Source of the DNA: Emergomyces orientalis
Lineage: Eukaryota; Ascomycota; Eurotiomycetes; Onygenales; Ajellomycetaceae
Reading direction: 5' to 3'
DNA length: 64,000 nt
Assembly (NCBI GenBank): GCA_002110485.1
Contig: MOWL01000067.1
Span: 3,224,001 to 3,288,000, forward strand
Part shown: in pieces, positions 45,589-57,175 of the stretch
How positions within the stretch are numbered: position 1 is the stretch's first letter
How the letters are laid out: every line of letters begins with the position of its first letter
Made by a program: the position numbers and the translations under genes
The notes under the pieces: generated by a model
The model's input: only the letters and a program-made list of their open reading frames with translations
Told to the model about the DNA's origin: nothing
The model's database searches: none

Positions 45589-48097
45589 TGGGGGAAGACA
45601 TTTTTATATGAATTGCAGCCATTGTGTGCTCATCCCAGATTATGATGTGGATGTGTTCTATTATGATTATTATCCGGGTGATACGTTTAATGCCCTCAAA
45701 CTCGACTGCAACTTACTTTTTTCTTTGTTCCTTCTTGCTTTTCGAGGGTACTGCCAGCATGCTGTACACAACCTTTAACATAATATCTTCTTTTGTAAAT
45801 GAAGGTACCTTCCAATCCCTTCAGCCAGCTACATGCTTGCACGGCCTCGCCTCTGTATGAAGAAACTCCTTTTGCTTCATCATCCTTCCTCGATAACGCG
45901 ACGCATATAAAAAAAGGCTCTTGGAAACAGCAGGTGACACCAGATTTCTTATATTCATGCTAGTTGCCCATTCAACGTCATGTCGGATCAATGTGTATGA
46001 ATTCGCGCCTAATGTGTTGGTTTTTCCGTCTACACAAAACAATAGAACTCCTGTCCCCAGATCGCGACTCCATCGCGTTACCAGACCATAGGAAACATTT
46101 GTTGCACTAGTGCTCCGGAGGAGAAGAAAGCCTGGAGGGTCAGGGTGGAGAGCTCACCAAGTGACAGTAAGAAGAATTGAAAAGAATCAGGAAAGGAAAA
46201 GAAGATCTCTCTGGTAGAAACTGCTTCAGGTGTCTGTTTTGACTTTTTTTCTTTTTCTAAGATTTTTTATTTTTATTTTTTTCTGCGCCATTTCTTCTTT
46301 CTGCAGAGTCATGAAACGTGTGCGTTTGTTCAGATCTTCAGATCTTTCTTGGCATGTTTTTCTGTTTTCTCCTTTTTCCTTCCTCTTTATAAGTTTGCAA
46401 AGAGCCAAAAGAAAGCCAAATTAATGTTGTTGTTCCTTTTTGTCCCATTCAGATGATGAGGCGTTTTGTCTTTTCCCGCTTTTTTTGTCCGTTTTCCTTT
46501 TACCTTCACACCCCCACCCCCCCCTTTTTTTTCTTTTTTGAAAGAATTCACTTGATGCTTTTATACTGAACCCGTTTTTGTAATCACTGTTCTGCTACTC
46601 TTCAAGGTCGGATTCCCCCCAATTTTGTTCTTCCATCCAATGCTACTTTCCTCTTTAGTTCGTACATTATTCAAACCTCATACCGGTGTACTCTTTTGTC
46701 TTGGGAACATGACTTACCTACCTTAGTTACATTACATGTTTAGTCATGATGATTGTCCAGCTTTTTTTTAATTTTTTTTTCTTTCCGCTCCCCTTGTTTG
46801 TTTGCATCTTGTTTTACCTCTAGTAAACTCAACATGGGTCATCTGTTTCCATATTTGATTTTTTTATTTGATTTTTCCTTTTTCAACTTGGATTCGACAG
46901 GTTTATCATTGTGGTCATTGTTGTCATTGCCTAATACCAGTAGGCCTATCAGCGTCAAAATTTGTTTGTTTACTTGTGTGTGTATGTTTTAGCTTTATTT
47001 TATTATCTTCATTTCTGTGTTTCTATTATTATTTATGTTTTGTTGCTTTACATAAAGATAACCATGGGTGTTCGCCCCCCTCCCTCTCCCTCTTCCACAC
47101 TTTTCTTTTTTTTTTTTTTTTTGTTATTTTGTTATTTTATCCTTCTATAGTTGTTTTAACTATTTATTTCCTATTTCCTTTATGTTTCCCGTTATGTTTT
47201 TCTTTTTTTCGTTTTCCTTCCTTCGATTATACCGCCCCGTTTAGCTGAGGTAGTTATTAGTTGTGAAGAGTACAGACAGGTATATAACAATAAAATGGAA
47301 ACTTCAAAACTTCATCTTTTTTATTTTATTTTAAATGAGATTCCTCCCTGCTCAAAGTGTGCTTCAGATGGGGGGGAGATTAATTAAGTGCTATCCGAAA
47401 AGGAAGGAGGGTGGGGGACCGAGGATAAATAAATAAAAAAGTACATTACATTTGAGAATTCGGAAGGACGCACTCCTTGCGCTTCCGTGTGTGGAAAAGA
47501 GGAAATATATTAGCTCCGCTAAACCATATTTTCCCCGTGCACATTAAGTTAATATAACATGTATAAAATTAACACGAAAAAGTGTGGAACGGGAAAACAA
47601 GCAGGTTTTAAACAAAAACCAGAGGTTGCGCGGGCGGCTCAAATAAGATCGTAGTTAGGGGAAACAAACGTAAACCAAGAGAGATTTAAATAATACATGG
47701 TGTGAAAGACGCAAGAAATGAAAATGCAAGTCATTAAAGAATATATGGGTTGACGAAAAAGTATCCCGGAAACCAGGATCCCGAAAAGAAAGAAAACAAA
47801 AAAAAAGGGCTAGAGGGTGGGGAGGGATTAGAGCATATAGCACCCGTGCACCAAGGAGCATCTAAAGTAACAGTATATGTACAAAAAACTTCTAGGGAAC
47901 TATAAACAAGCGCAAGAAGCAAGAAAATGGTAAAGGAGACGAAGTGAGTCTTTTCTCCCCTTTTCTTTTCTTATACCGGCGATAGCCTTCTTTGCATACA
48001 CGTAACAGCATAGGGTTATACATGCACACACACCCGGTCACAGCACATCTAAAAGTCTCTTGAACGTTCCTTCTTTAAGAACCTTCGATTCTTAATC
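45589..48097. other. T-rich intergenic region between convergent genes
   Basis: 2.5 kb between two convergent stop codons. From about 46,230 to 47,340 the plus strand is extremely T-rich, with runs such as 47,104-47,122. These are probably the 3' UTR and termination sequences of the upstream gene. The rest is AT-leaning and contains no recognisable gene, tRNA or repeat family. Confidence 0.55.
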
Positions 48098-49667
48098 TCA
48101 GCTTCTAATCTCAGCGAAAATATAGGGGAATATCACTCGACAAGCCGTCCAGAAGACGATAAAACACCGGAAGAAGGTTATGGGGAACATGTAGGCCGGC
48201 TGGCTGCGGGCGAACTCCCATATTGAGAGGAAGGCGACGGAGTAGAAATGACGAAGGAGGACCCACGGGCGTGGGATAACGCCTGCAAGAAGGCCGATGG
48301 GGCCATCTACCAGGCCCAGTTGGAAGTAGCGGAAACAGCCTTGTTGGAGGATTTTGAGGTAAGGGTCTGTATCAAAGGTATGTTAGCCGGGGCGAGGCGG
48401 GATTTGATAGGTGCAATTACGTCGAGAGAAAACAAGGTCCTAGGGGGAAAAGTGGGCTATTGAAAGATGAAGACTACATACCATTTGCAGCATAGAGGCT
48501 GTATAAAGCTTGCGCCAGGATATTAATGACGCTCGTCAACCCCTTGCGTTCCCAATGGAACGTGGACATTTGTTTCAGGACTTGACGTTTATTGGAGAAA
48601 TCAGGTACATTTTCGGGGCTGAGGAGGTTGCGGAGGACGACAACATCGTTGAACGCAACTGTCATTCCACCCCCTGTCAATGGGTGTCGCATATTTAACG
48701 AATCTCCGAGAAATACGAGGCCGGGAGTCTTGTTTGTAGTAGGGGGGAGAAAAGAATTGGGCATGGATCGCAGGCCGCCTTTCTCGAGCGCTTTGGCGAA
48801 GGAAGGCTGCACGCATTTAGGGAGGGAGGGGAGGACAATATTTCGTAAATGGCCCTTGACGCCGCCGTTCTGTACCGATGCGGAGGGTAGGTTTTCGGGG
48901 ATATCAACTAATATTCTTGTTTCGTGTGTACCGATCTGATATAGAAGGACAGGAGGGCCGCCAGGTAATACGACATGGCCAAAATTCTTCCGGGGAAGCT
49001 CTGCGTCTATGAGCTCCAGGCCCCAGAATTTCGACTTCACTCGAGGAGTTGTATGAAGGTATTGTTTGCGGAATTTGGAAGCGTATCCATCGGCAATGAA
49101 CGTCAGCGGGGCGAAGAAATAATCCTTCTGCCCATTGGTCGTGCATTGGACACCGAGTACCTCATTATTCGTTGATGAATGAATCACAGAGACTGCGGTA
49201 GTCTCAACAATGGTAACATTAGGCGTCACCCTCGCCGCCTCGCGCAGGCGCATGATAAAGCGGCCATGGTGAAAAGAGCGGCCTCTGAACGGCAACCCTT
49301 GCTCATCCCGGGGATACTGAATAGGCACCTCGGTCCCATGGTATATCACGTCCATGCCGTGACACTCAATGGCATCGATATCCTCCAGACAATGCTTTAG
49401 TCCCAGCTTCTCCAGCGCCCGCACTCCTCCTGGTTGTAATAACTCCCCAACGATGCGGTCTGGTTCCTTCAACGACCTCTCGAGGAGAAGAACGCTGCGC
49501 CCTTGCTTTCCCAATGCGACAGCTAAGGCACAGCCAGCAATTCCAGCACCAACTATTACAACGTCAGTCTCATGGTGCTCGCATCGCCGCCGTTCGCCTT
49601 CGTCGGAGTACACTCTCGGAGACTTGAGGACGCCGTTGCCATTAGGTACCCGGGGAGGTTTGGCCAT
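48098..49667 (-). CDS. erg1: Squalene epoxidase (squalene monooxygenase)
   Basis: FAD- and oxygen-dependent ER enzyme that converts squalene to 2,3-oxidosqualene, the target of allylamine antifungals. Two exons, 48482-49667 and 48098-48366, give 484 aa. Start is the ATG in a CCATGG context (49665-49667); upstream codons in frame have no ATG. The Rossmann dinucleotide-binding motif is VVIVGAGIAGCALAVALGKQ (~36-55). Others are ERSLKEPDRIVGELLQPGG, the FIADG segment (~190) and the FAD-ribityl motif GDSLNMRHPLTGGGM (~338). The second exon supplies the conserved end, joined as AAND-PYLKILQQGCFRYFQLG and finishing in two hydrophobic helices (HFYSVAFLSIWEF, FIVFWTACRVIFPYIFAEI) that dock to the membrane. 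All key motifs are intact. A paired CCAAT arrangement lies about 220 bp upstream. Confidence 0.95.
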
Positions 49668-50539
49668 GGTACTGGGGCGCAAATGAGGATAGGATTCTGC
49701 GCGAATCGAAACGAGAGGGTGAAAAAGGGATATCAGCAGCGTCTGGCGGTGGGTAGGCGTAGCAACATAATATTTCCGAGTTAGATATAGGGGGTTACCG
49801 GCCCGGAATCTGGAATTGAGGGCGAGAGAAGTTTTGCCTGGGCGAACTCAGGATATTTTACCAGGCGAAACTTATGGGCGCTGTGATTGGTGGAGAGGCC
49901 AATAAAACGCGAGGAGGAGGCATTAGTCATGAGCTTGGCGTAGTTAGTATTAGTGGCGTGACATTAGAAGCATGTGATTGTTCCAAATTGTTCCTGGATA
50001 TTTTTGTGCCCCTTTTCGCTATTGTGATCTATGGGTAGCTGGGCCCTCGTATGACCGGGTGGTGCCACTACAAATAACTAATACTACTAATTATACTAAT
50101 TATGGAACACGAGGCTGCAAATTATTCAGTCCCGAATGCGAGACCTAGAGCTGATGGACTTTCATTATTTTACATGTACAGTACATACTATATTATCAAA
50201 CCTAGGGTCTCATCACGGGGAACAAATCCAGGTTTGAAAGGTGAGAACAGGGGAGAGAGTCTAATCATACATTATTCATAATCACCTGCATATCATCCCT
50301 TCAAGATGGCCAGTTGAGAGGAGAGAAATCACGGTGCTCAGATGGGGACGATGTTAGGAATCCACCTGGCTATGAGCTGCCTCACCAGGAAGAAGTAAAG
50401 AAAGAAAGGAAGGAAAGGCGGATAATGTAGTATATATCAGTGGTAAATAGGAAAAGTGCACAGGAAATTGTACATTTACAGGTATAAAAAGAAAATGATC
50501 ACCCCAATGCCAGCATAGTTATTGTAAAATATACAAGGA
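49668..50539. promoter_or_regulatory. erg1 promoter region and spacer to the helical-repeat gene
   Basis: Sequence upstream of the minus-strand erg1 start. It includes inverted CCAAT motifs at 49886-49890 (ATTGG) and 49899-49903 (CCAAT), spaced 8 bases apart. CCAAT is the site of the HAP/CCAAT-binding complex, a known regulator of sterol and iron genes in Aspergillus; use here is inferred. The remainder up to 50,539 is AT-rich 3' flank of the next gene. Confidence 0.45.
49886..49903. promoter_or_regulatory. Inverted pair of CCAAT boxes upstream of erg1
   Basis: ATTGG, 8 bases, then CCAAT, about 220 bp upstream of the erg1 ATG. Each half matches the CCAAT-complex core. The paired arrangement is seen directly; binding is inferred. 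Confidence 0.5.
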
Positions 50540-53446
50540 TCACACAACACCAAGCCGCACGGATTCTTCCACGGGTTTCTTTTCCCACGGTTCCTCCGCC
50601 CAATCTGCAAAGACACCACTTTCACTCCAATCCCGATCCTCAACTTCGTCCGGTGAGAAACACTTCTCCAATTCTGCCCGCTCCTTCCAGTTTCTAACAA
50701 TATAATCCGTGTATCGTAAATCCTCATATTTATGCCCCTTGAGCTGTGGACCCTTCTCCGAGCCGTTGCCAGAGACGCCGTTCACATCAGCCGTCTGGCC
50801 TTTACCCTTCAATACTTCAATGGCTTCTGTGAAGGGAATAAAGCGATCCGGCCCGAACTTCCTCGCCTTGAATGTGTGGCGTAGGATCCGTGCCAGTTTC
50901 GCGATATGCTCCATCTCCCTATCGAAGCTCTCTCTCGTGTGGTTCTGTGGAAGGGGAAAAACATTCTTGGATCTTGAAACGATGAAACTGATCTCATCGC
51001 AGAGATCTCGATTAACTGCTGAGGGGCGTTTGAGCCCTGTAAATATCGCCCATCTGACCCCTTTGAAATTTCCTGTGCGATAAAATGCCCGGGCGATGAA
51101 TTTTATCGCAACAGGATCAAATGGCGCGAATGCTGTATATTTGGATTTGTTGATTGTCCGGAACATGTCAAGGACTGAAGCATTATTGCCAATATCGAGG
51201 AGTCGAGCTGCGACGGTAGATGCCGCGTGGTGCTTAACAGGCATAAGCTTCTGTTGTCGGATGCTGTAGAAATTCAAGACTGCCATCTTCACCGCTTCTA
51301 TCTCGTCCATTTCGCTGGCTTGCATTATCGCTTGGAAGAATTGAGACGCAACGGGCTTACCGGGGGTCTGAAGGGTATCGAATTCCTGCAGTATTGCCTT
51401 GGCATCGCGCGTATCGCCGTGGAGTAAAATGCTGGCAGTAACGGCCAAATCTAGGTGTAAATGTTTCATGACCATCCCAGACTTTTTGGCGTCTTGGAAG
51501 GAGGTCAGGGATAATTCAGGTTTTCCCGCATTTATGAAATACATCATCTGTGTATGTAACGGTGTAAACTGTCTAATATGTCTTGAAGACTCTGGCATAG
51601 ACATGGCTCGTCGCCACATGGCTGCGGTTTCTTGTGAACTGGGCTTCTTTTCCGATTCATCAACGGGGAACGAAGTCGCATCATATCCCAGCACTTGGCG
51701 CGAAGTAGCAGCGTAGCCAAATTTTTGTTCAGTTGCACGGAACATTCGCCATAAGCCAGCGGGGCTACATTTTGCAGATAGGCGAGCTTCCTGGAGGAGT
51801 TCCATGAAATACGGTCGCTCCAACTTGAGTTTCCAGCCCTTCTCTTTTACTGTTTGCAAAAGTTCCTCTACCATATCCACAGTCCCCTTCTGTATAAAGG
51901 CTTTGATAATTTGATCGAAGAGCAGTTTATCAAGCACCAATCCATAGGTATTGATCGCATCGAAAACGAATTGATGAATCACATCTCCCGAATTTGCAAT
52001 CCAAAACTCGAGGAAAACGCGATGGAACATTTGCGAGAATCTAAATGGATCTTTCGTTGACAGTCTGAGTTCATGCATACGCGCCAAAGTGGCTCTTACT
52101 CCATCCCAATCACAGTTCACTGCCTTTCCATATGCGACGAGTCCTAGCGTTCGGGTTTTGAGTGGAATATTGTAGGTGTCTTTCATGGTCTTAACAAGCA
52201 TATCAGCCTTGTCGGACATTCCAAACTCGACATATGCGGCCAGCAAGGGGTCAAAAAGCTTTTCCGTGGCGGGGATTCGACAGGATGCCAAGGTGTCTAG
52301 CAATTTCCGAAATTGCGTTTCCATGAGCACGATACTTCGAGTTCTGCTCCAGAGGCCTCCAAGATAGATACCACACGCGCCACAGTCCGCGTCATGTCCG
52401 ATATATTTAAATAGCACGCTTTTAGCCTCAGACAACCGGTGGGAACTTATAAGCGATTTAAGAACCACTCTCAACAGAGCTGGGGTGAGTTCGAACTCCT
52501 TGGCGTATTTTAGGTATAGAGTGGATAATGATTCAAACCTTCCATTTTTCCACATAGCCAACAGCATAATCTCCCATAACGCAAGATTGACCTTTTCTTT
52601 AGCTTCAAACCAGTAGAAGAGCTTTTGCGCGAGGTGGAGCCTGTTCCTATGCAAACTTGTGTATAGGAGATGGGTAGCAATGTCGTTCCTGGCTTCCTCG
52701 TCCGCTTTAAGATTTGTATTCTTCACGTCGCGCAGGAATCTCAGCGTAGCTTCGTCTAGCATGTGGTGGTCCAAGAGCCTTTGGACAGCGAGAGACGGGT
52801 CGCTCAGCGGTAAATTTTGATATTTTTCTCGAAATCCTGGAGGGACGCTCATGGGATGGGATAGATCCGGACGCAGTTCTTTGCCACTCTTCAATATCGG
52901 TTTATACTTATTCAAGAAGAATGAATGCTGAGGCGGCTCTTGAACAATCCCCTGAGATTTCCCAAATGCTGATGAACGAGCTGAGGGGTTCGAGGTCTCA
53001 CGTGTGGATTGGCCAGCAATATCGAGAGATTCGTTGGATGCCCCGATGTCAGCATCCCCGGCTCTTGTAGTGTGGGATCCCATGTTATCTGCACCATCCA
53101 CGTTCCCATCGCGGTCATCGGCTAGTTGATGTTTTCGGCGCTCGCTTCTCTTCTTAAAGGATGCTAGACCAAGGAACTCGCCTGCTTCCGCAGCCTCCAT
53201 CATTTGGGCCACCGTCGCAGCTCCTGCCCCAGCAGTGTAATTTGGACATGACGTTTGGAGACTTCGCTTGGATTCAACAATGCGTTCCGCAAATTGGACT
53301 CTGCGGTGGATGTCGTAGGTAATAGTTCCGACGGTACAAAGACCCCCGATAGCGCCAATGGTGGACCCAGCCAAAGCTAATTGCCGTAGGATACGCAATG
53401 CATTACGGGATGGAACCCCAGTTCGAGCGGATTGGCGGGGGAACAT
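50540..53446 (-). CDS. Large mitochondrial-type pentatricopeptide/helical-repeat protein
   Basis: Single exon, 968 aa. The N-terminus is Arg-rich with almost no acidic residues (MFPRQSARTGVPSRNALRIL), as expected for a mitochondrial presequence. A hydrophobic stretch, ALAGSTIGAIGGLCTVGTIT (~28-47), then a linker of about 150 polar residues follow. From about 230 to 850 the protein is built of helix pairs of about 35 residues in PPR style, for example FDPLLAAYVEFGMSDKADML near 390 and FDQIIKAFIQKGTVDMVEEL near 510. The C-terminus is acidic and Trp-rich. PPR proteins bind organellar RNA and support its processing or translation; that role is inferred. Repeat consensus is weak, so TPR-like alternatives are possible. 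No named orthologue recognised. Confidence 0.78.
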   Translation of the reverse strand: MFPRQSARTGVPSRNALRILRQLALAGSTIGAIGGLCTVGTITYDIHRRVQFAERIVESKRSLQTSCPNYTAGAGAATVAQMMEAAEAGEFLGLASFKKRSERRKHQLADDRDGNVDGADNMGSHTTRAGDADIGASNESLDIAGQSTRETSNPSARSSAFGKSQGIVQEPPQHSFFLNKYKPILKSGKELRPDLSHPMSVPPGFREKYQNLPLSDPSLAVQRLLDHHMLDEATLRFLRDVKNTNLKADEEARNDIATHLLYTSLHRNRLHLAQKLFYWFEAKEKVNLALWEIMLLAMWKNGRFESLSTLYLKYAKEFELTPALLRVVLKSLISSHRLSEAKSVLFKYIGHDADCGACGIYLGGLWSRTRSIVLMETQFRKLLDTLASCRIPATEKLFDPLLAAYVEFGMSDKADMLVKTMKDTYNIPLKTRTLGLVAYGKAVNCDWDGVRATLARMHELRLSTKDPFRFSQMFHRVFLEFWIANSGDVIHQFVFDAINTYGLVLDKLLFDQIIKAFIQKGTVDMVEELLQTVKEKGWKLKLERPYFMELLQEARLSAKCSPAGLWRMFRATEQKFGYAATSRQVLGYDATSFPVDESEKKPSSQETAAMWRRAMSMPESSRHIRQFTPLHTQMMYFINAGKPELSLTSFQDAKKSGMVMKHLHLDLAVTASILLHGDTRDAKAILQEFDTLQTPGKPVASQFFQAIMQASEMDEIEAVKMAVLNFYSIRQQKLMPVKHHAASTVAARLLDIGNNASVLDMFRTINKSKYTAFAPFDPVAIKFIARAFYRTGNFKGVRWAIFTGLKRPSAVNRDLCDEISFIVSRSKNVFPLPQNHTRESFDREMEHIAKLARILRHTFKARKFGPDRFIPFTEAIEVLKGKGQTADVNGVSGNGSEKGPQLKGHKYEDLRYTDYIVRNWKERAELEKCFSPDEVEDRDWSESGVFADWAEEPWEKKPVEESVRLGVV

Positions 53447-54226
53447 TGTGGGTGAGGTGTGAGTAGGGGGACTCGTGAACTCGCTCGGTTGGATGATCCA
53501 TTCAAGTGAAACTCATGGATTGGGTTTTCTACAAGGAATAGAAGACACAATGGCGGCTTCTACAGAGAACAATGCGTTCACGGACGTTCTGGGCCAAGAG
53601 AGTCCTGGCGTAAATGGAGGGTGGCAGCGTTGTCGTGGAGTTGTCGATGATTTTTTTTTTCCGGATCGGTTGAGGAAGTTGGAAGAGCCACGTTCTTGGC
53701 TAGCACACGTGATGACGGAATAATACAACACATAAAGAACCGCTAGTAACTAATTTAGTTAGTTAACATCACATGATGACGTAATGATGATATGGGTCTC
53801 GGCTGGCGTCTGTAAAATCCCTTCATGATGTATGTACAGTACAAAGCAATGTAGTTCATGAGTCGTATATATGTGCAAAGCATCAACTGGAGAATAATAT
53901 AAACAGGAAGGTAAATCGCCTCGTCCACCGTCCACCAATGCCCCCTTATCGTGCCCGGAAAAAGCAAGGGCACAAAAAAAAACCAAAAAAAAAACCTCCG
54001 TCTGCACCAAATACTTGGAGGCAGCCAATTGAATAAACCAATCAGTAATTCTAACCCCTGGCGCTAACTATGCATAAACGTGGCCCCTCGTAAATACCCT
54101 GTATTTACGGAACCCGGATCAAAATGGATGGAGGTTGGCGCTTGCCGATAGGTATATGGGGTACTGGGAGAGGATGCCCAGTCGATATTATGAACAGTAT
54201 TCCGAAGACTGATATAAAATCCTCAA
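53447..54226. other. Spacer with putative promoter of the helical-repeat gene
   Basis: About 780 bp between the helical-repeat start and the MFS stop, both genes on the minus strand. A CACGTG E-box palindrome lies at 53705-53710 and a T run at 53651-53660. No coding signal seen. Confidence 0.45.
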
Positions 54227-56159
54227 CTAATCTTGCTCGACAGTTTCTAGGTTGTCCTGGCTTGGCTCAAACTTGTCGTCCATATATACTAACAATACAG
54301 TCAATAAACGTGTATTAAACTTAAAGATGGCTCGGCAAAATTGTAGCTTACCGTGAGGTTTAATGAAAAACGATGAGATTATCGCCAAAAATATCGTCGC
54401 GGATAGGCACATAAACACGGCCTGCGGTACACTACCGACTGTCGCGCTGTAAATCAAGTTGAAAACAGTGGGTGCCACCACGCGCGCAAGCGCATGAAGC
54501 AGACCAATCGCACCCAACAGCTGACCGGCCCTATTGGCGGGGATATGCTTTGTCAATGAAGATGTAAGTGTTGGTGAAGCCATGGCACCCATAGCCACAA
54601 CCGCGCCGGAGAGGAGCAACAGCCCACCACTCTGCACGACGCAGTACCCGAGGTATCCGAGCAGATCGAACATTGTAGACATTCGGACCAGGGTTATGTC
54701 CAGCATATCAGAGCCAGTATTGACTTGGCTCCTTTGGCTGCGTGGGCCACGGACTATGTGAGTTACCGTAGGTAGAACCACAAGCAGTACCACCACTCGA
54801 ACAGAGCTGGCTAGAGACACGAAAATACTCGCTTCGAAGTTCCCCCAACCGAACATATACTCAGAATAAATCACGATGATCGACATGGTCCCCATCCCGA
54901 CGCCGAAAATTACAGCGTCGATGGATGCAAGGATAATCAGATTAACCCGTAAATCGCGAAGAGAGCGCCCGGTGTGCGATCCTGTGGAACTGGGGAATAG
55001 GATAGAAAGTGGTTTTAGGAGATTCAACGGGTTAAAATCCGCCAATGACCAGTGAGACACCTTTTGGAACTTAAGGAGGCCTATTCCTCGATTTTCGCGA
55101 TTAAACTGCTGGCGAGCTTTCGACACTGACTCCGGCACGACGAAAACCATAAAAACGATGAAGAACATCAGACAGCCCAGGACACAGTAGAACACGATAA
55201 GGATGTTGCCGGTCCATTTGATGAGATATCCAGCAAGTAAGGGTCCCAGAGCAATGCCACTGAACAAAACACCGTGGAAATATCCGAACGCAACGTTCCT
55301 GCTATGTGGCGGTACGCAATCTGCCGCATATGATTGCGTAAGGGCTACAGCCGTCGTGACGGATCCGAACATTCCATCAAACATTGCTGCTAGGAGCAAG
55401 AAATTCACCGACATCCTGCCATCCTGAGCCGCCACCATTACCATCACAAGTTGACCAAGGAGCGTGCCAAATGCCGAAAGGGCAATGATCCTATTTCTCC
55501 CATAGCCATCTGTCAGGACCCCAAGTCTCGGGCTCGCAATAGCTGCGAGGGTGCCGGCAATTAAATTCAGTTTTAGTTGAAACCTGGATGCTCGGGCCTG
55601 GATCTCGGGAAGCCGACATTGTGGGTTCTTATCTCCAAATACGACGGGAAGAAAGGTAAACGTAGGGTCTTCTAACGCCCTAGCGGATAGGTATTCGCGG
55701 CAAATCAGAGTCAAGGCGAGATTTATCTGCGGCACGACGACACCCCCGAAGGCGATCGTGAAGGGGAAAAGAGGCGGCAGCACCCAGAATATCTATTCCA
55801 AATTCCAAATGAATAACTCAAAGATTAATAAGAAAAAGCATAAAATGAAAATAAAAATAAAAATGCGAGAAGGGAATCCTCACAGACGGTCGGTTCCACC
55901 ATGGTTTCTGGTCATTTTCATTCCACGGTGCATGTGGAGCTCCGTCTTGATTGTCTGAGTCGCCGGTCTCACACAATAATGACGTTGTGGCATCATCGTC
56001 CCCTAACAGTGTGGTGGTTTCTGTCAGCAGAGCAGCGCTCCCAGACCGCGAGCTGGACGTGGAGCGCGGCCTGGGAGATCGAGGCGAAGCCGCCGAAGAA
56101 GAAACTACCCATCGGACTGTCTCTTCTCCCTCCACTGCAGCCGTAGCTTCCGCCTCCAT
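54227..56159 (-). CDS. Major facilitator superfamily transporter
   Basis: Three exons, 55884-56159, 54352-55792 and 54227-54288, give 592 aa. The first 92 residues are a soluble Ser/Arg/Asp-rich tail. Membrane segments begin with IFWVLPPLFPFTIAFGGVVV at the start of exon 2. The MFS loop signature after TM2 is visible as SPRLGVLTDGYGRNRIIALS (compare GxLaDrxGrkxxl). About 11-12 segments follow, with a central cytosolic loop at about residues 300-350. It resembles the fungal tetracycline-resistance-like/DUF895-type MFS group; substrate cannot be deduced. The last intron (54289-54351, 63 nt) is a multiple of three and open, so retention would add 21 residues near the C-terminus rather than break the protein. 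No cluster partner suggests a substrate. Confidence 0.88.
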
Positions 56160-57175
56160 TGGCGCGGGGGGAACCGATTATATTCGGGGTTATCAGATTC
56201 GAAATCAACAGGGGTTCGGCGCATCGAGTTCAATGATAAGTTTGAGATAATTTGTTACTTTTGGACAACGGGAGAGTATCAATTCTCCCACAACAATCGG
56301 GACAAAAAAAAATATTTTATCGCGGAACCTTATATGAAAATTGCAATCTTGTCAAAGCACCAGATTTAACTGAGAAAAGGGAGTTCATGTTGTTTGCCCA
56401 ATACTGAACTGCTAGAACCCCTCTGAATTCTTGGCTGCTGTTGATTTCTAAGCTCCGTGATCACAAACCGCTACTGAAGCATAAGTGTACTATCGTCAAG
56501 GATAATATTTATTATTAGGGTACTTTTATGATTCATGAAAGCGTAGCCTGAAATTGAAATCTGCGACAGAATGTGCTGATTATGGGGGAAAGTTCTCGGC
56601 AGCCGATTGGTCCGAACCGACTGGTCGGCAGGATAAAAAGGGGGACCAGGCGGGTTTCCATGGAAAAAACCTTGGAATCGACAGGCATTACCTCATCCCC
56701 TCGCAGGTTTGCCCAGGAGTTATATACAGAACAGGATGTGCGAGTCTTAAACGAATTATGTATCTTTATCGGGGATACCATCTTTTAACTGCGCCTTAAC
56801 TCCCTTGATTTGTTCAAGCTCTGGGAGAACGGGTGGCAGTCCACAGATTATATGCACTCTCGACCCAGAAATAGCGTTATATCCGGAAATCCGGTGTAAA
56901 TGAGAGAACAAACGATTAGACCACTTTCCTTTTTACATGGGCGCTGCGAATACGCTCCCAAATTACTTACAAATCGTTTAATGGGTGGCACTGCTTGGAG
57001 GGTCGGACTCTCAAGTATAAAAACCCTGGAGGGGAAAGATTGTAGAAGAAGGGGAAGGGTAAAAGTGTCTGAGGGGCGAGCACAACAGTCGAACTCCTAA
57101 TCGGCCTATATACATATACAGGTATACCCCGACGCTACTAGCTTTACTTCCCCATAACAAGAACTACCTCGAGAG
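56160..57175. promoter_or_regulatory. Divergent spacer between the MFS and MDR genes
   Basis: About 1 kb between two divergent starts. The part next to the MDR gene includes CATATATACA-like AT sequence at 57,106-57,120. No gene is supported inside; two overlapping short frames near 56,554-56,799 have no family match. Individual regulatory sites cannot be assigned. Confidence 0.4.

Noticed and set aside
46230..47248. Plus-strand frames up to 126 codons, full of Phe/Leu/Ser, looking like membrane segments
   Set aside because: Caused by T-rich sequence; no conserved motif, and they overlap in different frames.
48510..48939. Plus-strand frames over erg1
   Set aside because: Antisense to conserved FAD-binding and C-terminal squalene epoxidase sequence.
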